64,000 nt of DNA from Desulfuromonas acetoxidans DSM 684 (lineage in GTDB: Bacteria > Desulfobacterota > Desulfuromonadia > Desulfuromonadales > Desulfuromonadaceae). Positions 41,048 through 49,663 of the stretch are shown here, piece after piece. The DNA lies in NCBI RefSeq assembly GCF_000167355.1, contig NZ_AAEW02000008.1, forward strand, positions 62,001 through 126,000, in the 5' to 3' direction. Within the stretch, counting starts at the first letter, position 1. Each line of letters opens with the position of its first letter. The position numbers and the translations under genes were made by a program. The notes beneath the pieces are model-generated. The model saw only the letters and a list, made by a program, of their open reading frames with translations, was not told the origin of the DNA and searched no databases.

Positions 41048-42292
41048 ATGACCATGGCATCGATCCTGTTCACAATCATTGTTATTCTTCTGGTTGCCGA
41101 TTATGCGCTGGAGCGTGTTGTCGATGTCCTGAATAGTCGGTGGATGGGGCACACTCCTCCTTCTGAACTACAGGATTTGTATGACGCGGAAAAGTATCGC
41201 CAGCAACAGAACTATCAACGGGTGACCACCCGTTTCGGTTTTGCCACATCAACCTTCAGCCTGGTTCTGGTACTGGTGTTTCTGGGTGTCGATGGTTTTG
41301 CCTGGCTGCATGGTATGGCCGAACAACTGTCCGGCAACGGGATTATCCAGGCGCTGATCTTTTTTGGTGCGTTATGGTTGGCTCAAGATCTGTTGTCCAC
41401 GCCGTTTGATCTTTACCAGACCTTTGTGATTGAGCAGCGTTTCGGTTTTAACACCATGGATGGCAAAACCTTTGTCACCGATAAACTCAAGGGCTGGTTG
41501 CTAACGGTGATTCTCGGTGGTGCGATTCTGACGGGAATTGCTTGGTTTTATTATCAGACCAAGGCGCTGTTCTGGTTGTATAGCTGGATCACCGTGACCG
41601 GATTCAGTCTGTTTTTCACCCTGTTTTACTCCAATCTGATTGTTCCTCTATTCAACAAGCAGACGAAGCTGGAAGAGGGCGAACTCAAAACATCGATCGA
41701 AGCGTTTAGTTCACGAGTTTCTTTTCCGGTGAAGGATGTTTACGTTCTGGACGGGTCAAAACGCTCCACTAAGGCCAATGCGTACTTTACCGGTTTAGGG
41801 GCGAAAAAGCGCATTGTGCTGTTTGACACACTGATCAGGGATCTGAGCTGCGACGAAGTGGTGGCGGTGTTGGCCCATGAGATTGGCCATTACCAGAAAA
41901 AGCACACGTTGCAGGGCGTGGTGCTTTCCATCGTCCAGACCGGAGTGATCTTCTATCTGATGTCGTTGTTCTTGGAGCATGCGCTGTTTTGTCAGGCTCT
42001 TGGTGTTGATCAGGCGGCCTTTCATGTCGGGCTGGTGGCCTTTGCTCTGTTGTACAGCCCCATTTCGTTGGTGACGGGATTACTGATGCATCTGTGGTCG
42101 CGTCACAATGAGTATCAGGCCGATGCTTTTGCTGTCGAACACCATGATGCGGAAAGTTTGATTACGGCCTTAAAGAAGCTGTCGGTTAATCATCTGAGCA
42201 ATCTGACGCCGCACCCGGCCTATGTTTTCTTTCATTATTCCCATCCCAGTTTGTATCAACGCATCCAAGCCATGCGCCGCCTCGGGCAGTAA
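41048..42292 (+). CDS. M48-family metalloprotease, STE24/CaaX protease type
   Basis: A 414-residue integral membrane zinc protease. The zinc-binding HEXXH lies in VVAVLAHEIGHYQKKHT (about residue 277), the third ligand is Glu in HNEYQADAFAVEH, and YVLDGSKRSTKANAYFTGLG is the family signature before the active site. The N-terminal half has about five membrane helices, with the conserved VIEQRFGFNTMDGKTFVTD segment. In bacteria such enzymes take part in membrane protein quality control; CaaX processing is the eukaryotic role. A strong terminator follows. Confidence 0.9.
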   Translation: MTMASILFTIIVILLVADYALERVVDVLNSRWMGHTPPSELQDLYDAEKYRQQQNYQRVTTRFGFATSTFSLVLVLVFLGVDGFAWLHGMAEQLSGNGIIQALIFFGALWLAQDLLSTPFDLYQTFVIEQRFGFNTMDGKTFVTDKLKGWLLTVILGGAILTGIAWFYYQTKALFWLYSWITVTGFSLFFTLFYSNLIVPLFNKQTKLEEGELKTSIEAFSSRVSFPVKDVYVLDGSKRSTKANAYFTGLGAKKRIVLFDTLIRDLSCDEVVAVLAHEIGHYQKKHTLQGVVLSIVQTGVIFYLMSLFLEHALFCQALGVDQAAFHVGLVAFALLYSPISLVTGLLMHLWSRHNEYQADAFAVEHHDAESLITALKKLSVNHLSNLTPHPAYVFFHYSHPSLYQRIQAMRRLGQ

Positions 42293-42302
42293 CTATTGCA
42301 AC

Positions 42303-42338
42303 AAAAAAAGGGTTAGCCGAAAACGGCTAACCCTTTGA
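42303..42338. terminator. Bidirectional terminator between protease gene and tRNA
   Basis: AAAGGGTTAGCCG and CGGCTAACCCTTT form a 13-bp perfect stem around AAAA, with an A tract before and T residues within the end. It serves the plus-strand protease gene and the minus-strand tRNA. Confidence 0.85.
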
Positions 42339-42344
42339 TGTTTA

Positions 42345-42421
<77 letters not shown>

Positions 42422-42476
42422 ATAGAGGCAAGTGTATAGCTTATTGCGGCACAATTTGCAACCGCAATCGTATCGT

Positions 42477-43877
42477 TTACAGCCCGGACTGGTTTTCCAG
42501 TTTGTTTAAAGCTTTATCGAGCTGCTTTTTCTTGATCTTTTCCAACAACGTGGTGCGTTTGAGGTTCAATAGCTCCGCGGCCTCTTTTTTGTTGCCACCG
42601 GTTTGCATCAGTGCTTGAAGGATCAGGCGGTCTTCAAATTCGCTGACGCGTGAGTTGAAGTCGGTGGTGCCCTGTTCGTTGAAGCGGGTCAGCAGACTGG
42701 GAGCCACTTCCTCATGGAGGTATTTTTCCGGCAGGTCTTTGGGGGCTACGGTTTCGCCCATATGAAGGATCGAGAGCCGCTGAACCAGGTTTTCCAGTTC
42801 GCGGACATTGCCGGGCCATGGATAACGTTTCAGGCAGTTTAAGGCCTGGTCGGAATAGGTGAAGATGTGGCGTTTCTTGCTGGTGCAGAATTTCTGGGTA
42901 AAGTGTTCGAGCAACAACGCGATATCATCTTTACGGTCGCGTAGCGGCGGAATCTGCAGTGGAATGACATTTAGCCGATAATACAGGTCTTCGCGGAACG
43001 ATCCTTTGGCGACGGCCTCTTCCAGATTGCGGTGGGTAGCCGCGACAATGCGGACGTTGACTTTGATGCTTTTGACGCTGCCGACGGGTTCAAACTCTTT
43101 TTCCTGAATTACGCGCAACAGCTTGGCTTGCAGAGATGGCTTCATGTCGCCAATTTCATCAAGAAACAGGGTGCCGCCCTCGGCATGCTGCAAGCGGCCT
43201 TTCTTATTGTTTATGGCGCCGGTAAAAGCCCCTTTTTCATAACCAAACAGTTCGCTTTCCAGCAGCTCGTCGGGAATCGCCGCACAGTTGAGCGGTACAA
43301 AGTTGGCGTTGCGCCGTGGGCTGTTGAGGTGAACGGCTTTGGCAACCAGCTCTTTACCGGTACCGCTTTCTCCCTGGATGAGGATGGTACTCTCACCGTC
43401 ATCGGCGAGTCGGGTGATCATCGTGAACAGGTGCTGCATGGACGACGATTGGCCAATGATGTCGGAGAATCCGTCGTCCTGTTTGGGCTCGGATTCAACG
43501 GCAGGTTGCAGCAGCAGGGCATGTTGCAGGGCCCTGTGGGTCAGCTGGATGATCTCCTGCGGCGTTGTCGGTGCGTGTAGGAAAAAATGGGCGCCGGATT
43601 GGAGAATCCGTTTGGTGCCGATGGTGGTTTCTTCCGGCACCAGCAAAATGGTGACAATGTGCGGGTTGAGGGTGTTGATCTGTTGTATTAACTCCAGAGC
43701 ATCATCGTTTTGGTCGCCAAGTTGGCAAAAGGCCAGTGTCACACTGTGATTACGAATCTGTTCGAGCGCGTGCGGGCACGTATCAGCCGTCAGGACCGGT
43801 GCTGGAATTTCACCACGGATGACCTCATTGAGGGCTGTGCGCGTGTTGTTATCACTGTCAAACAGAAGAATGTGGGA
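42477..43877 (-). CDS. Sigma-54-dependent transcriptional activator with degenerate receiver (FlrA/FleQ-like)
   Basis: A 466-residue enhancer-binding protein. Residues 1-115 have a receiver fold, but the phospho-acceptor Asp is missing ([11 protein letters not shown]) and the conserved Lys is replaced (HFFLHAPTT), as in FleQ/FlrA. The AAA+ domain follows: Walker A GESGTGKE, the sigma-54 contact loop GAFTGA, Walker [11 protein letters not shown] and [14 protein letters not shown]. The C-terminus is a Fis-type helix-turn-helix ([18 protein letters not shown]). I prefer GTG at 43875-43877; an upstream GTG at 43911-43913 is possible. It lies beside chemotaxis and flagellar genes, so it probably activates sigma-54 flagellar promoters such as the one at 54248. 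Confidence 0.85.
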   Translation of the reverse strand, partial: SHILLFDSDNNTRTALNEVIRGEIPAPVLTADTCPHALEQIRNHSVTLAFCQLGDQNDDALELIQQINTLNPHIVTILLVPEETTIGTKRILQSGAHFFLHAPTTPQEIIQLTHRALQHALLLQPAVESEPKQDDGFSDIIGQSSSMQHLFTMITRLADDGESTILIQGESGTGKELVAKAVHLNSPRRNANFVPLNCAAIPDELLESELFGYEKGAFTGAINNKKGRLQHAEGGTLFLDEIGDMKPSLQAKLLRVIQEKEFEPVGSVKSIKVNVRIVAATHRNLEEAVAKGSFREDLYYRLNVIPLQIPPLRDRKDDIALLLEHFTQKFCTSKKRHIFTYSDQALNCLKRYPWPGNVRELENLVQRLSILHMGETVAPKDLPEKYLHEEVAPSLLTRFNEQGTTDFNSRVSEFEDRLILQALMQTGGNKKEAAELLNLKRTTLLEKIKKKQLDKALNKLENQSGL

Positions 43878-43950
43878 CACGATTGTTTCCAGAGATGTGA
43901 AACGGGTTAACACAGAAAAAAACGTGGTGTTATTGTCGCTGTTTGAGGCG

Positions 43951-45747
43951 CTATTGGCAAGATGTTTTCAGGTTTGTTTCGACTTTTTCACGGATCTCAT
44001 CTTCTGTTGCCGGAGTCAGCAGGATGTCGTTTGCGCCGTAGCGAACCGCCTTGATGACATCGGAGCGGGTCCATTGGGGGCCGGCAACGATGAGCGGCTT
44101 CTGCGCCGGAATTTCAGAACGCACTTTGATCATGTGAGCAAAGCTTTGTTCATCAACATTGTTCATGATGAGAAACGCGCCGAGTACGGAAAACTGGCGT
44201 GCCTCACTGAAATTGTCACCGGTGCTGAATTGAAGGATTGCCGGCTCAGCCGCTGTGAGGCTGGAGGCAAAGAAGTTCTTTTGAGCATCGTCATCACCAA
44301 CAATGACGATGGCGGCCGGTTTTTCCTCTGGGGCTGCCGCCGGTTTTGCTTTTTCGGCCGGTTCCGTTGCTGCTGCCGGCGCTGCAGTAGCTTTTTTCTC
44401 CGGTTGTGCAGCTTGCTCTGGCTCGCCCCAGCCACCGGTGGGAGCTGGACGTGGTGCAAGATGCAACACAGAGATTGGACATAAAAAGCTGAGTTCCCCC
44501 AAGTCACGTTCTTCGCAGTTGAGCGTGGCTGAGACCTGGTAGTATTCATCATCGGGAAAGGGCTCTGGGTCTTCGACTTTAACCTTGGTCGGTGTGAAGA
44601 GGTGCAGATCTCCTTTTTTGAGATGGAACTTGCGCGGATACATCTCATCAAAGTTCTGAACCAGGCCGCCACTGATGATGTTGGCGACTTCACCAAAGGC
44701 ATCTTCGAGATCTTCACCAAGTTCCCCGGATTTGGTGTGGTTTTCAATCTCCTCTTCCGGCAGCATGATCATGGTGCCGCCGAAGTAGATGGCATCTTTC
44801 AACTCGGTGATGAAATAACCGGTTCCTTCGCTATCCCCGGTGACGAGCATTTCAGCGGCAATGGCTTTTTTACCGGGGCGGGAAAAGTATTCCTCCTTGG
44901 ACACGTAGCGTGTCGTCAGGTTTTCCAGCTCGAGTTCGAGGCCGAGCATGCTGCCAACTTCTTCAGCGCACTGAGTCAATGATGCTTTAAGAGCGCGATC
45001 AGCGGTCGGACAGTCGACATATTTGACCTCTTCAGCCGGTTCCTCAACGGCGGGCTCATCGACCTCTTCATCTGCGTCAGTCGGTTGCTCTTCAGGCTCA
45101 GCAGTGGCTTGTGGCTGCTCCTGCCCCTGCCCCTGCTCCGGTTCGGGTTCCGGCGCCACTTGCGGTTCGGCAGGTTGGCTGCCCAAGCCAAGCAGTTGTG
45201 CCGGAATAATGACTTCGAGACGGTGCATCTCGTATTCGTCAAGAGTGATCGCGCAACTGGTATGAAAGTATTCGCCCGGAGGGAACGGTTGGTCTGCCTG
45301 AGGGTCCAGTTGGGTAGGGATAAAGTCGTCGACGGTGGTGCGTTTGAAATGCATGTTTTCCGGATACATATCCAGAAAAACCGAGGTGTAGACGCCGGCA
45401 ATGATGTTGGCAACTTCACCATAGGCATCGGCTGCTTCCCCCTCAAACGTGCGCATTTTGCAGTTTTCCTCAATCTGATCTTTGGGAAGCATGATCAGGG
45501 TGCCGCCGAGAATGACGGAATCCTTGAGGTCGCTGATAATGAACGCATCTCCGGTGTGATCGCCGGAGATGACCATGGTCGATAAAACGGAACGACCACG
45601 GTTGATGGCAAACAGCTCTTCTTTGTTCAGGACGTCCATGCGGTGGTCGGTCAGGTCGACTGTCGTGCCGAGCAGGGCACCGACTTCCTCCGCCAGTTGT
45701 TCTAAAATTGTGTTGAAAACACTTTGTACAACTGCTGAAACCGCCAC
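43951..45747 (-). CDS. Double CheX-like phosphatase with C-terminal pseudo-receiver
   Basis: A 598-residue protein with three folded parts joined by acidic or Ala/Pro-rich linkers. Domains 1 (about 1-190) and 2 (about 255-435) are CheX/CheC-like. Each has the E-x2-N phosphatase-type motif in YGEVANIIAGVYT and FGEVANIISGGLV, and the matching segments IISDLKDSVILGGTLIMLP and FITELKDAIYFGGTMIMLP. Domain 3 (about 480-598) has a receiver outline (AAIVIVGDDDAQKNFF), but the acceptor Asp position reads LIMNNVDE, so it is unlikely to be phosphorylated. It lies 12 bases after a cheX gene in the chemotaxis operon. It may be a phosphate-sink or scaffold protein; this is inference. Confidence 0.8.
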   Translation of the reverse strand: MAVSAVVQSVFNTILEQLAEEVGALLGTTVDLTDHRMDVLNKEELFAINRGRSVLSTMVISGDHTGDAFIISDLKDSVILGGTLIMLPKDQIEENCKMRTFEGEAADAYGEVANIIAGVYTSVFLDMYPENMHFKRTTVDDFIPTQLDPQADQPFPPGEYFHTSCAITLDEYEMHRLEVIIPAQLLGLGSQPAEPQVAPEPEPEQGQGQEQPQATAEPEEQPTDADEEVDEPAVEEPAEEVKYVDCPTADRALKASLTQCAEEVGSMLGLELELENLTTRYVSKEEYFSRPGKKAIAAEMLVTGDSEGTGYFITELKDAIYFGGTMIMLPEEEIENHTKSGELGEDLEDAFGEVANIISGGLVQNFDEMYPRKFHLKKGDLHLFTPTKVKVEDPEPFPDDEYYQVSATLNCEERDLGELSFLCPISVLHLAPRPAPTGGWGEPEQAAQPEKKATAAPAAATEPAEKAKPAAAPEEKPAAIVIVGDDDAQKNFFASSLTAAEPAILQFSTGDNFSEARQFSVLGAFLIMNNVDEQSFAHMIKVRSEIPAQKPLIVAGPQWTRSDVIKAVRYGANDILLTPATEDEIREKVETNLKTSCQ

Positions 45748-45759
45748 AAAGTTACCTGT

Positions 45760-46227
45760 CTACTTGGGTGCTTTGAGTTTGAGTTCGACGAGAAGTTCCC
45801 CTTCATCGAGATAAAAGGGAACCGTGGTCCAGGAGGCGTCGTCCATGCCGCTGACACGATAGGACCGCCCAGCGAGAACCGTTGGTACGGCGAGGTTGAT
45901 TTCAACGCCGTGCTCGGTGAAGCCATCTTTGATGCCACCCAGGATCATATTGGCCATCTCACCGACAGTGTCTTTGACATCGGCATCAACCTCATCAACA
46001 TCCATACCCAGCAGTGCACTGGTGATGGCAAAGGCAACTTCTTGAGGGCAATGGATGGTGAGCATACCCTGGATCTCACCGGCAAAGCCGAGCATGCCTG
46101 AAATACTGTTTTTAAATTCATACACTTTTTCCGCCAGGCTCATTCCCGGGGTCAGCGGCATCATCAGCATCGTGTCAAACACCGCCTGAGTGCTGTCTAT
46201 GATTTGTTTTTGCAGGTCTAAATCCAC
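45760..46227 (-). CDS. cheX: Chemotaxis phosphatase CheX
   Basis: A 155-residue CheX-family protein, which removes the phosphate from CheY-P. The catalytic E-x2-N motif is in VKDTVGEMANMILGGIKDGF, preceded by AITSALLGMDVDEVD, with the N-terminal FKNSISGMLGFAGEIQGMLTI sheet. The C-terminal WTTVPFYLDEGELLVELKL strand is typical. A close paralogue lies 260 bases upstream at 46488-46946, and a repeat with hairpins separates them. Confidence 0.9.
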   Translation of the reverse strand: MDLDLQKQIIDSTQAVFDTMLMMPLTPGMSLAEKVYEFKNSISGMLGFAGEIQGMLTIHCPQEVAFAITSALLGMDVDEVDADVKDTVGEMANMILGGIKDGFTEHGVEINLAVPTVLAGRSYRVSGMDDASWTTVPFYLDEGELLVELKLKAPK

Positions 46228-46305
46228 GCAACTCTCCGAAGCAGAACCTGTCGCAAAGGTCTGTTAAGACAAGTCATTGCGACAGGTTTGGTCAAGTTCT
46301 CTATT

Positions 46306-46465
46306 TACAGGATGTTGAAAAAGCCCCATCCGGGGGGCTTTTAACGACACAAACCGAAAATGTGATTTCCGTCTTGCTTACAGACTCAAGCATTTGAGAA
46401 TACATGTCTTTGAGTCTGTAATCCCGTCCATGGGTTCCACAGGCTGTATTTCAACAGCCTGTTAA
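46306..46465. repeat. Hairpin-rich intergenic repeat (CAGGCTGTTGAAAAAGCCC type)
   Basis: Between two cheX genes. It starts AGGATGTTGAAAAAGCCCCA, has an AAAAGCCCC/GGGGGCTTTT hairpin, and ends with ACAGGCTG-TATTTCAA-CAGCCTGT. A related shorter form is at 56752-56795, and nhaD is followed by a similar AACAGGCTGCAAAAGCCC. These look like a dispersed terminator-type repeat. Confidence 0.65.
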
Positions 46466-46487
46466 ATGGTCTGAAGGTGATTGCAGG

Positions 46488-46946
46488 TCAACAGGTTTTC
46501 AGCTGCAATTCGACGAGAAAACTCCCCGCTTCGATGGTAAAGGGTACGACAACCCAATCCGCATCAGCAACACAGTCCATGCTGTATTCATCCCCGTGGA
46601 TGCAGGACGGGATGGATAGGGTGACATCTTTACCGGCGCCATCGAGAACCATTTTGATATTACCGGCAAGCATGTTGGCCAGCTCACCGATGGCATCGGT
46701 GACGTCATCATTGATTTCATCAACGTCCATTCCCAGAAAACTGCTGGTAATAGCTTTGGCAACGTTGTCCGGGGTGTGAATCGCCAGCATCCCCTGGCAG
46801 GTGCCTGCAAGCCCGATTACACCGGAAACCGAGCAGGTAAAGCTTTTAACGCTTTCTTTGAGAGGATCGCCAGGTGTGATGCCCAGCATGATCATGGTTT
46901 CAAAGATCTCTTTGGTGGCGTCGGTGATGTTTTTTTGTAAATCCAA
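46488..46946 (-). CDS. Chemotaxis phosphatase CheX, paralogue
   Basis: A 152-residue CheX-family protein similar along its whole length to the one at 45760-46227. It has MIMLGITPGDPLKESVKSFTC near the start, FLGMDVDEINDDVTDAIGELANMLAGNIK with the E-x2-N motif (here E-L-A-N) and WVVVPFTIEAGSFLVELQLK at the end. AGGAGGAG lies a few bases before the ATG. The two copies probably arose by tandem duplication and then diverged. Confidence 0.88.
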   Translation of the reverse strand: MDLQKNITDATKEIFETMIMLGITPGDPLKESVKSFTCSVSGVIGLAGTCQGMLAIHTPDNVAKAITSSFLGMDVDEINDDVTDAIGELANMLAGNIKMVLDGAGKDVTLSIPSCIHGDEYSMDCVADADWVVVPFTIEAGSFLVELQLKTC

Positions 46947-47006
46947 AATTCTCCTCCTGCATCAATGCAATCTCAGAACCTGTGATCTGAGGTTGAAATC
47001 GACAGA

Positions 47007-47378
47007 TTAAATCAGGCCACCGAGTACTTCTTCAATTTTGTCCGGTGTGAAAGGCTTCTTGATATTGCCAGCCGCTCCGAGGGATTTTGCTTCACCAATG
47101 ATGTCGGAGCCGCCTTCAGTGGTGATCATGACCACGGGAATTCCGGCAATGGCGGCGTTGTCTTTTTTCTGGCGCAGAAATTCGATGCCATCCATGTTGG
47201 GCATGTTGATATCGCTGAGGATCAGGTCGACACTCTCATTTTCAAGCAGATTCAATGCCTCCTGGCCGTCACCGGCTTCAAGAATCTCATCAAAGTCCAG
47301 GCCTGCCTGGCGCAAAGAACGAGATACGATTTTTCTCATGGTGCTGGAATCATCAATAACAAGTACACGTTTCCCCAT
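47007..47378 (-). CDS. CheY-type response regulator
   Basis: A 123-residue single-domain receiver. The acidic pocket is VLVIDDSSTMR, the phospho-acceptor Asp is in VDLILSDINMPNMDG, the conserved Thr in VVMITTEGG and the Lys in NIKKPFTPDKIEEVL. It is the most CheY-like protein of the operon, followed by two cheX genes, and likely carries the signal from CheA to the flagellar switch. AAAGGA precedes the start. Confidence 0.9.
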   Translation of the reverse strand: MGKRVLVIDDSSTMRKIVSRSLRQAGLDFDEILEAGDGQEALNLLENESVDLILSDINMPNMDGIEFLRQKKDNAAIAGIPVVMITTEGGSDIIGEAKSLGAAGNIKKPFTPDKIEEVLGGLI

Positions 47379-47405
47379 CGGTCTATCCTTTCTTGGTGTT
47401 TTTAT

Positions 47406-47894
47406 TTATGAGTCGCTTAAAAGTTCGGCGAGTTCGTCGCCATTAGCCGAAGTCAGTTCGACGATAACCGGCAGTTCATCTGCCAGGTAGTAGTAACTGT
47501 GGGAGTCTGTTTCGCTGAAATCATCGCCTTGGTTGATCTCCGGAAGGTTTAACGCAAAGGTCTGGTCTTCCGGAAGCACTTCGGCCATGAATCGACCGGC
47601 CAAGGTATTGAGAAATTCAGCTAGAAGGTCTTCCACCTGTTGTTCAGTGATCTCATCACGATCCATGGTGTAAACGGTTTCAACGACCTGCATTAGCAGT
47701 TCTTCGCCCATCTCCAGACGCATCTCCAGTAGAATCGGCTTAGCAACCATCAGGGTGACACTCAGGCGCTTGCCATCAAGTTCCTCAAGCTCTTCACGGC
47801 TGCTTTCGTCGACATCAAGAAAAGCCATGTTTTCGAGTGTCTCAGCGAGAACGGATGTGATTTTTTCCTGAAGGATCTGTTCGAATTCCTGCAT
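47406..47894 (-). CDS. CheX/CheC-like protein, divergent
   Basis: A 162-residue acidic protein. The segment EITEQQVEDLLAEFLNTLAGRFMAEVLP contains an E-x2-N type motif (E-F-L-N) and the glycine that follows it in CheX, and the beta pattern (KRLSVTLMVAKPILLEMRL) matches. It is more divergent than the other CheX genes of the cluster. It lies between two single-domain receivers. It probably dephosphorylates or binds one of them. The start follows the upstream receiver stop by one base. Confidence 0.65.
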   Translation of the reverse strand: MQEFEQILQEKITSVLAETLENMAFLDVDESSREELEELDGKRLSVTLMVAKPILLEMRLEMGEELLMQVVETVYTMDRDEITEQQVEDLLAEFLNTLAGRFMAEVLPEDQTFALNLPEINQGDDFSETDSHSYYYLADELPVIVELTSANGDELAELLSDS

Positions 47895-47895
47895 G

Positions 47896-48279
47896 TTAGT
47901 CTTCCTCCGAGTCCAGTAACGGCGTTAATACTTCACTGAGAATCGCCGGATTGACCGGTTTGTTGACCACAGAGAATGCTCCCATGTCGAGCAATTCCTG
48001 CGATTTGGCCGGATTGCCGGCGCTTGTGATGATCAGTACGGGCAGATCAGTCAGTCTCGGGCTGGCCTTGACCCATTTTAGCAAGGCTTCGCCGTCCATG
48101 ACCGGCATATTCAGATCGCTGACGAGGAGATCGGTCTGTTCCTGTTTGACCAGGCCTAGCGCTTCTTTGCCGTTTTCCGCTTCGGCAAATTCCGCATCCA
48201 TCAGACCAACGATTTCCAGGCACCGCCGGATCATCATGCGTGCTGTGGCTGAATCGTCAGCAATGACTATCCTTTTCAT
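47896..48279 (-). CDS. Single-domain response regulator
   Basis: A 127-residue receiver: IVIADDSATARMMIRRCLEIVGL, phospho-acceptor Asp in TDLLVSDLNMPVMDGEALLKW, Thr/Ser position VLIITSAGNPAKSQ and Lys in FSVVNKPVNPAIL. It is not closely similar to the receiver at 47007-47378. It overlaps the HDOD gene upstream by 4 bases and abuts the CheX-like gene downstream, so the three likely work together. Confidence 0.9.
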   Translation of the reverse strand: MKRIVIADDSATARMMIRRCLEIVGLMDAEFAEAENGKEALGLVKQEQTDLLVSDLNMPVMDGEALLKWVKASPRLTDLPVLIITSAGNPAKSQELLDMGAFSVVNKPVNPAILSEVLTPLLDSEED

Positions 48280-49154
48280 CGGGATTTCTCCTTTGTATCA
48301 GACATCGCGCAGTCGAGTTTGTCGAACTCTTCATTGACTTCAAGCATAACAGATGCAATTTGCTCTGAAGACAGATCAAAATAATCAGTGTATTTTTTAT
48401 CCAGGTGGTATTGCAATGAATCGGAAGCTTGACTACCACACATCATGGCAACAATGCAACCAAGGTGCACCGCATAAACCAGAGGTTTATACTCATCTGG
48501 TGCTTCAGCGGGCATGTGGTGATAACGGATGGCCATCTGCAGGCTCTCCGGAAGCTCCCAGTTTTTAGCCAGAACATAACCGGCCTCAGTGTGGTCAATG
48601 CCGAGAAGTTCCCGCTCACCGGCCAGATAATCTTCAACCTCGTGGTCGTCAATACTGACCAGAACATCGTTGGCTGTCTGGCCGAGAAAGTCGGAGAGAA
48701 CAGCTTTACCGACGGCATGAAGGATGCCGGCGGTAAAGGCCAGGTCAGCACTCAGGGTTACTTTGGCAAATCGGGCGATCTCGCGGGCGGCAATGGCAGT
48801 ACGCAAGTCATGATTCCACAATTCGCTTTTCGGACCTTCATAACCTTGCAGCTCTTTATGAAACAGGGCCGATGCGCTGTCGCCCAAGGCAATGCCCGCG
48901 ACCATGCGTTCCCCCAAGTAGGAGACGGCACGATCAATGGTGGTTACCTCATGAGCCAATCCGTACGCGACCGAGTTGACAATCTTGAGCACCCGAGCTG
49001 TCAGGGACGAGTCGCACTTGACGATGTCGATAACTTCATGGATGTCGTGATCTTCCTGAGATGTGATCTGCAACAAGCGTGAGGCACTTGGAGACAGCAG
49101 AGGGACATCTTCAATCGCTTTGAGAATCTCTTCTTTTTTGGCGCGTTGTTTCAT
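48276..49154 (-). CDS. HDOD-domain protein
   Basis: A 292-residue cytoplasmic signalling protein with an HDOD domain (about residues 15-210), the phosphodiesterase-related fold without the catalytic HD pair. It has LLSPSASRLLQITSQEDHDIHEVIDIVKCDSSLTARVL split over the first 60 residues, then AVSYLGERMVAGIAL and GILHAVGKAVLSDFLG. HDOD proteins act as signalling adaptors in motility and cell-cycle control. It lies between cheD and a receiver gene in the chemotaxis operon. Confidence 0.88.
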   Translation of the reverse strand: MKQRAKKEEILKAIEDVPLLSPSASRLLQITSQEDHDIHEVIDIVKCDSSLTARVLKIVNSVAYGLAHEVTTIDRAVSYLGERMVAGIALGDSASALFHKELQGYEGPKSELWNHDLRTAIAAREIARFAKVTLSADLAFTAGILHAVGKAVLSDFLGQTANDVLVSIDDHEVEDYLAGERELLGIDHTEAGYVLAKNWELPESLQMAIRYHHMPAEAPDEYKPLVYAVHLGCIVAMMCGSQASDSLQYHLDKKYTDYFDLSSEQIASVMLEVNEEFDKLDCAMSDTKEKSR

Positions 49155-49169
49155 GCGTAGTCCCCCTTT

Positions 49170-49658
49170 CTATAGTTTCCACTCGCCGCGTCCGGGCGAG
49201 GAGAGAATGACTTCTCCGCTGGACACCGACACCGAAACGGTCCGGCTGTACGTTGAGCCGAGATCTTCGGCAACGGGACCTAGGGCATATTTCCATAACA
49301 CCTTCTTGACGGCCAGCGCGTTGCGTTTGCCGATGTTGAATGTGTTGTTGGGGTCCATGATTTTTGCTCCGCCGGCAAGTTTGACAATAAACCCGCGTCC
49401 GCGGGGATCACAGCCCATGTCCGCCATCTGTTTCAGCAGTGCCGGGATACCGGTGTCGGCAAAATAACCCGGGCGGGTTTTCACCTTTTCCGGATTGATT
49501 TTGGATTCCGGCAGTGCGACATGCACCATGCCAACCGTGCGCGTTTTAGGGCACATCAAGATGACAGCGACACAGGACCCCAGCGCGAACGTCTTTACAA
49601 TGTCTCCGGCTGTTCGGGATGCGCCGAATTCGCCAACACCTAGAATCACATTGCTCAT
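49170..49658 (-). CDS. cheD: Chemoreceptor glutamine deamidase CheD
   Basis: A 162-residue CheD. The catalytic Cys is in FALGSCVAVILMC, the catalytic His in GMVHVALPES, and the conserved KLAGGAKIMDPNNTFNIGKRNA segment follows. CheD deamidates glutamines in receptors and stimulates CheX/CheC-type phosphatases, which fits the many CheX proteins here. It lies 6 bases after cheB. Confidence 0.93.
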   Translation of the reverse strand: MSNVILGVGEFGASRTAGDIVKTFALGSCVAVILMCPKTRTVGMVHVALPESKINPEKVKTRPGYFADTGIPALLKQMADMGCDPRGRGFIVKLAGGAKIMDPNNTFNIGKRNALAVKKVLWKYALGPVAEDLGSTYSRTVSVSVSSGEVILSSPGRGEWKL

Positions 49659-49663
49659 CGTGT

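Noticed and set aside
44303-45265. Plus-strand Ala/Ser-rich frames opposite the double CheX gene
   Set aside because: They are antisense to the Glu/Pro/Ala-rich linkers and show the expected mirror composition.
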